Source of the DNA: Isosphaeraceae bacterium
GTDB lineage: Bacteria > Planctomycetota > Planctomycetia > Isosphaerales > Isosphaeraceae
NCBI GenBank assembly: GCA_031291845.1
Contig: JARLIH010000040.1
Location: forward strand, 1 to 64,000
DNA: 64,000 nt
Direction: 5' to 3'
Part shown: one piece after another, positions 50,506-57,333 of the stretch
How the letters are laid out: every line of letters starts with the position of its first letter
How positions within the stretch are numbered: position 1 is the first letter of the stretch
Notes under the pieces: model-generated
Databases searched by the model: none
What the model saw: only the letters and a program-made list of their open reading frames with translations
What the model was told of the DNA's origin: nothing
Made by a program: the position numbers and the translations under genes

Positions 50506-51351
50506 TCACGGCGCCGTGCTAAGACCCCGCTCTTTCCAGGCTCGCTCGAAAAACGCGACGATCGGACCGGGATCGTCCAGACCGTGAGGATGGTGGTCCT
50601 TGCCCGGCTTGACGATCCGCTCGACTGGACCGCCGAGGGCCTTGTAGCGGTCGTACACGACCTCCGAATTCTCACGGTGAGGGACCACCTTGTCACTGTC
50701 GCCGTACACGAGGAGGACTGGCACCTTGGCCGCGGCGAGCGGCGCCAGGCGGTCGACCGGGTTGAGCTTCGAACCAATGGCTGCGCGGTCGTCGCGAAAA
50801 TCGTAGGCCTTGAGCAGCTTCGCCCACTCCTCGGGGGAGCCAGCGCCGACACCTAATCCCTTGGGCTTCCCGCCGGGCCAGCTCTTGAAGTCGCAGACGC
50901 CGTTATCGAGGTAGACCGCCAGCGTCTTGTCGGGGTGCGCTGCGGCCCATGCCATGCAGTAGAGCGCCCCTCGGCTCAGCCCGATCAAGGCCGGCCGCGG
51001 GCTCAACTGATGGTCCTTGACCAGCACGTCGTAGAACGTCTCCCAGCCGGCGACCGCCTTCGGCGAGCCAAAAAGGTCGGGCACGCCGATGTAGGCGAGG
51101 TGCCAGCCGTGCTTGAGCAGCTCGATGTCGGCGTTCGGGAAGGCCCCGAAAAACTCACCCCGCCAGGCCCAAGGGCGCCCGGGCAGCGGCGTTTCCGGCT
51201 CGACGACGAGCGCGGCCGCACCGCCCACCCGGAAGTCGTGGCGCACGAAACCCTCCCAGCGGCTCACCGCGCCCGGCAATGGCTTGGGCTCAGCCGCGGT
51301 TCCCACCCCGCCCCCAACCAACAATACTCCGATGACGAACACCATCCTCAT
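50506..51351 (-). CDS. Secreted alpha/beta hydrolase
   Basis: The 281-residue protein (ATG at 51351, GAGGGGTG upstream) has a signal peptide MRMVFVIGVLLVGGGVGTAA. The mature part contains the alpha/beta hydrolase elements: AWRGEFFGAFPNADIELL strand, nucleophile IGLSRGAL, Asp in VYGDSDKVVPHREN, and His in GKDHHPHGLDDPG. From the overall pattern it belongs with planctomycete exported esterases found near sugar-degrading genes; the substrate is unknown. Upstream in-frame codons to 51600 are not protein-like. Confidence 0.82.
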   Translation of the reverse strand: MRMVFVIGVLLVGGGVGTAAEPKPLPGAVSRWEGFVRHDFRVGGAAALVVEPETPLPGRPWAWRGEFFGAFPNADIELLKHGWHLAYIGVPDLFGSPKAVAGWETFYDVLVKDHQLSPRPALIGLSRGALYCMAWAAAHPDKTLAVYLDNGVCDFKSWPGGKPKGLGVGAGSPEEWAKLLKAYDFRDDRAAIGSKLNPVDRLAPLAAAKVPVLLVYGDSDKVVPHRENSEVVYDRYKALGGPVERIVKPGKDHHPHGLDDPGPIVAFFERAWKERGLSTAP

Positions 51352-51848
51352 GGCATTACACCCCTCGCGCGGTCCTCGGGCCGGGGCCGTTCCCGGCGTT
51401 CTCGGACCGCGATCATACCCGTTCGCCTCCCCGGCCGAGAGGGCCGACCACCCCTCCCGCCGCGCTCGACCCACGACCTTCTCGCTCTCATAGAGTGATG
51501 CGTGGATGAGGTTTGAAACGGGACGAATTGCCTGTCGCGTGCCGGATCCCGTGAGTCCGAAAACCGCTGGATTCGCATCTGCCCATAAGATGTCCTGCAA
51601 GAAATATCTTGTTTCGGGGTACGGGACGATTGCAAGGCGACACCTTCCTGCATACTATTGAATGCGCCCGAGTTGAAGCTCTGTTTGCGACTTGCTACGC
51701 AGACCCGCCGAGGTTTCCCCCGCCAGGCGTGCTCGACACCGCCCGGGCGGCTCTTGATGCACAACAACCTGTTTTCCCTCTGATTCCGAGGCCAACGGGG
51801 CCCCGGTTTGCCCCGTTGACGTCGCGGATCCCCCTGGAGAGAGTCTCG
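51352..51848. other. Divergent promoter region, with a small dyad
   Basis: This gap separates the exported hydrolase and the ArsR-type gene. It contains the dyad CAAGAAATATCTTG (51598-51611) and, at 51650-51665, a weaker GCAT...ATGC dyad. These AT-rich dyads stand out in the GC-rich background and are possible operators for the downstream winged-helix regulator. A frame in phase with the regulator stays open from 51609 but is not protein-like. Confidence 0.35.
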
Positions 51849-52190
51849 ATGGCGACAACGACTGCGACAACCGCCCTGAAGTCGAAGGCGGCCAAGGCCA
51901 AGAATGACAGCGCGCAGCGGCTCAAGCTGGCGCAACGGGCGGCGATCCTGCTGAAGCAGGTCAGCGACCCGACCCGCCTTCAGGTGGTCCTCATTTTGTC
52001 GAGCGGCGAGAAGCACGTCGGTGCTCTCTGCGATGAACTGGGGCTCGGCCAGCCCGCCGTCAGCCACCACCTCGCCCTGCTGCGGCACGGCGGCATCATC
52101 GCGCCGCGCCGGCAAGGGAAGAACAACTTCTACGCCCTGACCGAGACCGGCGAAGAGCTGGCCAAGGTCGCGAAGGCCGTGATGCCCTGA
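51849..52190 (+). CDS. ArsR/SmtB-type winged-helix transcription regulator
   Basis: The 113-residue protein has an Ala/Lys-rich N-terminus, then the ArsR fold: AAILLKQVSDPTRLQVVLIL, HVGALCDELGLGQPAVSHHL (recognition helix QPAVSHHLALL), wing APRRQGKNNFYALTETGEEL. The metal-binding CVC of ArsR or the D..H..H..H set of SmtB alpha-5 is not seen; only one Cys (in ALCDEL) is present, so it may respond to something other than metal. GGAGAG precedes the ATG. A perfect 15-base terminator stem follows, so it is a single-gene unit. Confidence 0.85.
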   Translation: MATTTATTALKSKAAKAKNDSAQRLKLAQRAAILLKQVSDPTRLQVVLILSSGEKHVGALCDELGLGQPAVSHHLALLRHGGIIAPRRQGKNNFYALTETGEELAKVAKAVMP

Positions 52191-52209
52191 TCGGACCGGA
52201 CCGCGCATG

Positions 52210-52259
52210 ACGCGAACGGCCTGGTCGCCGATAGGGCACCGCCAGGCCGTTCGCGTTTT
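52210..52259 (+). terminator. Rho-independent terminator after the ArsR-type gene
   Basis: ACGCGAACGGCCTGG (52210-52224) pairs perfectly over 15 bases with CCAGGCCGTTCGCGT (52242-52256), ending in TTTT. The position 19 bases after the stop codon and the T-run after the right arm fix the direction as plus. Confidence 0.85.
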
Positions 52260-53021
52260 CGACCACGCGTTCGGTCATTTCGACTCAACGATGAGTACCC
52301 GATTCTGACGACGAGTGTTCACCGGGGCGACGTCGCCTCGTCCGGGCCCTCAGCCCTTCACCGAGAGGAACCGCTTCCGGCCGGCCACGATCCGCAGGAT
52401 CGCAAAGGTCCGGCGCAGCCCAACGCTTCCCAAACGGCGACTCTCCGACTCGGCCCCGACCCAGGCCCGAATGTGACCGCGACGGCCCAATGGAGGACCA
52501 CCGTGGCCAGGTTCTGCTGCGCGCAGGGCATCCGGCCGGCCCCCTTCACGGGGTTCACCAAGCGGTCCGGTTTAGAGCGGTTTTCGCATCGGCTGCGCAC
52601 AGTCTCGGGCATGGACGTAGGCGCTGTCGATTGTGGGCCGAACCGGGGGCACGTCCAAGGCTCTCGCTGTCAGACTCTGGAATCGTCCCGCATGGGCGAC
52701 TGGGGTCGAGCCCGCCTTGCTGCGCGGCGCTTCCAGTCGACGTGCCTCATCCCAGGGCCCGTCCGTGGTCCCCAGTCGAATTCTCAAGATCGGTACCTGG
52801 AGCGCGGAGAACACGGACCCACCGCGAAGAGCGCCGGGGTCAGAGGAGAAAGAGTAATTTGGCGATACTGCGTAAGGATGACCGTCCGTCACGTCCCTGG
52901 TTTTTGTTAAGCTGTGCCCGACCCCGTTTCCTTTGCCGCGGGTCGTCTTTCCTCTGAGCATGGCGTCCTTGGCGATTGGTCTTGCTCGCCGGTGGCCGAA
53001 TCGCCTCAACGGAGCGGCGCA
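52260..53021. other. Gene-poor gap of 760 bases
   Basis: Several short frames exist on both strands. One minus-strand frame ends at 52358 with RTFAILRIVAGRKRFLSVKG, which is more protein-like than its surroundings, but it has no start with a ribosome-binding site and no family match. I treat it as possible remnant sequence. The last 100 bases should hold the DUF2071 promoter. Confidence 0.35.
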
Positions 53022-53777
53022 ATGCCCGACACTCCCACCGTCATCGACCGCGTCGCCCCAGCTCGCCGGCCCGAGCGGCGCGTGGTGATGCACCAGAGCT
53101 GGCGGCAGCTCCTGTTCCTGCACTGGGAGTTCCCCGCCCCCGCTCTCCAGGCGCGGCTACCGGCCGGTCTCGAGCTCGACACGTTCGAGGGGAGAGCGTT
53201 CGTCGGGCTCGTCCCCTTCACGATGTTGGGCGTACGCCCGGCCGGTCTGCCGGCGTTCCGGCCCCTCTCCGACTTCCATGAGACGAACGTGCGCACCTAT
53301 GTCCACTTCGAGGGAAGAGACCCAGGGGTCTGGTTCTTCAGCCTCGACGCCGCGAACTCCCTGGCCGTCCTCACGGCGAGGGCCTGGTTCCACCTCCCCT
53401 ACCACCGCGCCCGGATGCGCCTGGACCGCGACCCGGCAACGGGAACGACCAGGTACCAAGGCCGCCGCCTCTGGCCCGGGCCGCTCCCGGCCCGCTACGC
53501 GCTCGAGGCCGCCCCTCGAGGTCACGCCGCCACGGCCGCGGTTGGCACGCTCGAACACTTTCTGGCCGAGCGTTACCTGCTCTACGCCGCGCACCGGGAC
53601 CGGCTCTACCGCGAGCAGGTCCATCACCGCCCCTACCCGCTCCAGCCGGCCGACTCCCTCGCGATTGACGAAAACCTGCTCGCCGCCGCCGGCCTGACCC
53701 GCCCCGAACACCCTCCCCTGGCCCATTACGCCGTGGGCGTCGACGTCGAGGTCTTCCCCCTCGAGGCCATTCGCTGA
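53022..53777 (+). CDS. DUF2071 (YqjF-like) family protein
   Basis: The 251-residue protein fits DUF2071: MHQSWRQLLFLHWEFPAPAL, LPAGLELDTFEGRAFVGLVP, FHETNVRTYVHFEGRDPGVW and FSLDAANSLAVLTARAWFHL, ending YAVGVDVEVFPLEAI. The fold resembles acetoacetate decarboxylase; the function is unproven. GGAG stands 7 bases before the ATG at 53022. The frame is open back to 52914 but those residues look non-coding. It is a single gene; an imperfect hairpin (CCCGTATCA/TGATGCGGG) at 53806-53832 may end it. Confidence 0.85.
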   Translation: MPDTPTVIDRVAPARRPERRVVMHQSWRQLLFLHWEFPAPALQARLPAGLELDTFEGRAFVGLVPFTMLGVRPAGLPAFRPLSDFHETNVRTYVHFEGRDPGVWFFSLDAANSLAVLTARAWFHLPYHRARMRLDRDPATGTTRYQGRRLWPGPLPARYALEAAPRGHAATAAVGTLEHFLAERYLLYAAHRDRLYREQVHHRPYPLQPADSLAIDENLLAAAGLTRPEHPPLAHYAVGVDVEVFPLEAIR

Positions 53778-54398
53778 GCCCGCCAGGCCCGACTCGGCCC
53801 GTCTCCCGTATCAAATTTCTGATGCGGGACAAACCGCTGGCGGAACCGGCGTAAATCTGGCGGACTGTAACGACGCGAAGATGGTAAGCGGCCGTCGAAT
53901 GACGCCCTACGTCCGGCGTGAGACGGCCACCCGCGCACCCTGGTGTCACTGGGGTTCCCCTCCTTTGGATCATATCACATATCGATTCGACCGATTATTT
54001 CTCCTGATAATACCTTCAACACAAGCCCTGTCGCAGAGACTCGCCGCGCGTTCGAGGGAGGTCTCGCCCCGGCGGTGACACTTCGACCAGGCAAAGCGTA
54101 TCCATTTGTTTCAGGGGCTTTACAGAGGAACGCATCCTTGTTTCGTAATTGCAAATGGACTGGAAATCGCCCTTCCCAAAGCGCGCAGGGACTGCTGTAG
54201 GGGCTGGCTTAATATTGCGTTTTGGAAAAAATGTCTTGCATTCCCAAAACCAACATCCCATCTTGGCAACGCAACACGGGAAGGCCCCCCGCGGGGCTGG
54301 TGCCGGTCATGCCGGCGATCAGTCTGGTGCGGGGGGCGGAAGAAAGCGGTCGCTATGGGAGCGTCCGCGTCCCGTGGTCCCCTTGGGAGTCTTGTGCG
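53778..54398. other. Gap of 620 bases, partly AT-rich
   Basis: After the hairpin at 53806-53832 the stretch 53960-54270 is notably lower in GC than the rest of the window (for example TTTGGATCATATCACATATC, and TTGCAAATGGACTGG). No frame here has a recognisable domain. The base composition could reflect promoter sequence of the CAP-domain gene or transferred or remnant DNA. Confidence 0.4.
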
Positions 54399-54869
54399 TT
54401 GAACCATCCGAACCCCTTCAAGACGAGCACCCTCGCGGTCATGGCGTTGCTGGCGGTCATTGTGCTGAGCGTGCCCGGCTCGGCCCGCGCCCAGCAGGCT
54501 GCCGCGCCCGCCGCTGCCGCGGCGACCACAACCACCACCGCGGCGGCCGCACCGGCACCCGCGTCGGACCCTTACGGGTTTACGAACTGGCTGAACGCCA
54601 CCCGCGCCTCGTACGGCTTGGCCCCGGTCGGGTACGACCCGAACCTGGCGAGCTGGGCGCACGTCAACAACACCCATCAGAACGCCCGAGGAATGGGCCA
54701 CCACGTGATGGGACCCGCTCGCCGGCAGAACTCGGCGATGGGGAGCTACGGGTCCGTACCGGGGATGTGGATGTCCTCCCCGGCCCACCGCGCCGCTCTG
54801 CTTGATCCCTCGATCCGCTGGATCGGGATCGCCGGCCTTGGGGCCTACTGGACGTATAACGCCTACTGA
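54399..54869 (+). CDS. Secreted CAP-domain (SCP/PR-1-like) protein
   Basis: A TTG start at 54399, with GGGAG 9 bases upstream, opens a signal peptide (NHPNPFKTSTLAVMALLAVI, cleavage after ARA). An Ala/Thr-rich linker (QQAAAPAAAAATTTTTAAAA) leads to a short CAP domain: FTNWLNATRASYGLAPVGYD, LASWAHVNNTHQNARGMGHH, SVPGMWMSSPAHRAALLDPS and RWIGIAGLG. CAP proteins are extracellular and of varied, mostly unproven, function. The usual CAP His/Glu pairs are partly kept (His in HHVM and PAHR). At 156 residues it is small for the family. Confidence 0.8.
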   Translation: MNHPNPFKTSTLAVMALLAVIVLSVPGSARAQQAAAPAAAAATTTTTAAAAPAPASDPYGFTNWLNATRASYGLAPVGYDPNLASWAHVNNTHQNARGMGHHVMGPARRQNSAMGSYGSVPGMWMSSPAHRAALLDPSIRWIGIAGLGAYWTYNAY

Positions 54870-55153
54870 GCGACCTCGAAGTCGAGGCGCTGACGTCCGT
54901 AACTGATCGAACTCCCTCCCCCAAACGCACGACGCGTGCCCCGGCGCGCACGGACGCCGACCTGACCCGTCACGCTCGCATGCCGTGAGCGTGCCGACCG
55001 GCCGCGCGCGTCTTGCCCTGGGGGAGCCTTTTTCGCGTCACGCAGCCGAGCCCCATCGACGATCGTTGGCGATACCGGCGATTGCCGGGCCTCCGGATCG
55101 GCCGTCCCTGCAAGGGGCCGGCGGGTTTCCGACCCTTATTGTACGATTATAGC

Positions 55154-55756
55154 TCATAGAAGCAGCGCATCGCGCAGTTTGCGCACGATTTTGTTCTCGA
55201 GGTTCGCATCCCGGCCGCGGGGAATCCACCCCGCGGGGACCGGAAACGGGCCGACGATCTCGCGGGTGCGGTTCACCGAGGGGTCGTTGTTAAACACAGC
55301 GCGGCCGGCGGCCTGCCGGTCCGGCTTCACCATGTCTTCCAGCTCCTTGAACACTGTCACCTGCACGAGGAAGCCGCCGCCCGGGGCCGCGTTGACCGAG
55401 ATCTCCCCGCGGCGGCGGATCGTCTGCAAGGTCGACTCCAGGCGTTCGCCGAACCCGCTCGACGACCCGTCCCACGGTTCCAGCAAGGTCGGCCCGATTG
55501 CCGGCTGCGTCACGATCTTGCGCGAGAGCCGGTTCTCGAACGCGATGTCGAAGTACTCGTCGACCACCTTGACCGTCGCGTTCCAGACCGTCTCAAAGTC
55601 CCCCGACGGGACGAGCAACGGGTTCTCCACCGGCGCGGGCGTCACCAGCTCCGAGAGGCTCTGGGACAGGTTTTGGGACATGCCCGCGCAGCCGGTCAAC
55701 GGCCAAAGGCCCAGGGCCCCGATCCGAATCGCCATCCGCCTGCTAATGCGCCGCAT
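55154..55756 (-). CDS. Conserved lipoprotein (200 aa)
   Basis: The start at 55756 gives MRRISRRMAIRIGALGLWPL with lipobox LTGC, so it is probably an outer-membrane-directed lipoprotein. The mature part has DFETVWNATVKVVDEYFDIA, RKIVTQPAIGPTLLEPWDGS and GGFLVQVTVFKELEDMVKPD. This is a mixed alpha/beta sequence that resembles small envelope assembly lipoproteins in outline, but I cannot assign a family. The frame continues upstream to 55921 without protein character. It follows nadD on the same strand after about 230 bases. Confidence 0.75.
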   Translation of the reverse strand: MRRISRRMAIRIGALGLWPLTGCAGMSQNLSQSLSELVTPAPVENPLLVPSGDFETVWNATVKVVDEYFDIAFENRLSRKIVTQPAIGPTLLEPWDGSSSGFGERLESTLQTIRRRGEISVNAAPGGGFLVQVTVFKELEDMVKPDRQAAGRAVFNNDPSVNRTREIVGPFPVPAGWIPRGRDANLENKIVRKLRDALLL

Positions 55757-55985
55757 GGGCCGAGCCTCGCTCTCGTGTCGCGTCGGGACAACGCCCGGCG
55801 GCCCGCGGAAACGACATGGGGATGTGCGACGGCGTGCGGGGACCGGTCCGGACCGACCGGGCCAAAGAGACGTGCGGGTCTGGCCGCCCCCAATCCAGGG
55901 ACGTAGACCCCGTCGGCCCACGGTCGGCGCGGCATGGTGCCGGTTTCCACCGTTCTTGGCAAGCTCGATCCGGGCGAATTTCCGC

Positions 55986-56576
55986 TCAACGGCCGCCGTA
56001 CAGTCCCTGCGCCTCGATGTACGCCTCGACCCCGCGGGGAACCTGGTAGCGGATCGACCTCCCTTCCGCCCGGCGCCTTCGTAAGTCGTGCGAGGCGATC
56101 CCGATCGGCGGCACGGTCACCGCGCGGAGCGAGTGCGTCCCGGGCCCGAAGTCGGGCAACGCCCCCCCCAGCTCCAGCCCAGGGCGATTCACCACGACAA
56201 TCGTGGCAAGCTGGGCAATCCGTTCGGGTTGACGCCACGTCGGCAGGTCAACCAGGCTATCCGCGCCGATGAGGAAGAACAGCTCATCCGCGGGCCGTTC
56301 GCGGTGGATGGTTTCGAGCGTCTCGACGCTGTAATGCGGGCCGGGCCGCTTCGCCTCGATCTCCGAGACTTCGAAGGCCGGGTGTCCCGCGATCGCGATC
56401 CGGACCATCTCGAGGCGGTCGGCCACCGGCGTCCGCTCTCCCTGCTTGTGTGGCGGCAGGCCCGCCACCACGAACCAGAGCCGGTCCAGGGCGCATGCCT
56501 CACGGCACCCTTCGGCCAGGATCAGGTGACCCAGGTGGATCGGGTCGAACGTGCCGCCGAAAAGTCCCAGTCGCAC
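55986..56576 (-). CDS. nadD: Nicotinate-nucleotide adenylyltransferase
   Basis: The 196-residue enzyme joins nicotinate mononucleotide and ATP to give deamido-NAD in NAD biosynthesis. MRLGLFGGTFDPIHLGHLIL holds the GGTFDPxHxGH nucleotidyl-transfer motif; the substrate-loop PPHKQ and FLIGADSLVDLPTW are also typical. The ISSxxIR motif near the C-terminus is replaced by ASHDLRRRRAEGRSIRYQVP, in which the S-x-x-L/I-R-x-R-x-x-x-G-x-S-I-R-Y pattern is kept. The length is usual. GGAAGAGG precedes the ATG. Confidence 0.93.
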   Translation of the reverse strand: MRLGLFGGTFDPIHLGHLILAEGCREACALDRLWFVVAGLPPHKQGERTPVADRLEMVRIAIAGHPAFEVSEIEAKRPGPHYSVETLETIHRERPADELFFLIGADSLVDLPTWRQPERIAQLATIVVVNRPGLELGGALPDFGPGTHSLRAVTVPPIGIASHDLRRRRAEGRSIRYQVPRGVEAYIEAQGLYGGR

Positions 56577-56922
56577 CGCGTTTCCTCTTCCTTACATGGA
56601 GCCGCTGGGCCGACGGCTTGGTCCTTGGTCGCCGTCGTCGCCACAATCCCCGGCTCGGGGCGTCGGAACGACGACCTCGACCCGGTTCGGTCGCCGGACA
56701 TTATGACAACGGTTTGTGGAACCGCGAAGACTCGACCGACGGCGCCGCTCGCTGGATTTTTGCCGCGCGGCTCGACGGTCGGCCCCTAGGGTGGGTCAGC
56801 CCGCCAAGGGCGCCAACCCCCCGTCTCCGGTGCGCGGTGGATTGCCAGGGCGGTTTCCTGTTCCGGAACGATGTGCCGGTGACCCGTGGCTGACGAGACG
56901 CCCCCCCGGCGGGGTCAGCGCC
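56577..56922. other. Gap of 346 bases, no recognisable gene
   Basis: This lies between the nadD start and the end of the cupin gene, both on the minus strand. The nadD promoter should be here. I saw no convincing frame or repeat of the window's families. Confidence 0.35.
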
Positions 56923-57273
56923 TCATTCCAGCTCATGAACGTCGTTCAGCACACCCCGAGGGATGCAGACGGTCAACACCGTCAGGTCACCGACGGCCTT
57001 GTGCCGCATGCCCCTCGGGACGTAGACGACAACTCCCTTGTGCAGCTCGATCTGGTCGTCGTCGAGGACCATCGTCCCCTGCCCGTCGATCACGTAGTAG
57101 ATTTCGTCGGTCTTCGCGTGGTAGTGCAGCTTGGCGTCGTGGATCTCGACGTGGTGAACCTCGGCAGCGGCCCCGTCGTGCTCCTCGATGAGCGGGCGGA
57201 TTTGGCCACACGTCTCGGCCCAGGGTTCGACCTCGGCCGGATCACGGCGCAGGAACCTGGCGGCGATGCTCAT
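56923..57273 (-). CDS. Cupin domain protein
   Basis: The 116-residue single-domain cupin has motif 1 VHHVEIHDAKLHYHAKTDEI (with HYH...E) and motif 2 GVVVYVPRGMRHKAVGD, so the His/His/Glu/His metal ligands are present. It could be a small dioxygenase, isomerase or sugar-binding protein; the substrate is unknown. The ATG at 57273 is preferred over the one at 57279 because a run of six G residues ends about 8 bases before it. It lies 60 bases after the S53 peptidase gene on the same strand. Confidence 0.85.
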   Translation of the reverse strand: MSIAARFLRRDPAEVEPWAETCGQIRPLIEEHDGAAAEVHHVEIHDAKLHYHAKTDEIYYVIDGQGTMVLDDDQIELHKGVVVYVPRGMRHKAVGDLTVLTVCIPRGVLNDVHELE

Positions 57274-57333
57274 GGACATTCCCCCCTTTTGGCCCAGAGA
57301 CTCCAGGAGACACGGCCCCCGTCCTGCCTTCGC

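Noticed and set aside
52473-53123. Overlapping frames on both strands before the DUF2071 gene
   Set aside because: They have Arg/Ser/Pro-rich composition, no ribosome-binding site and no domain, and they overlap each other and the DUF2071 start.
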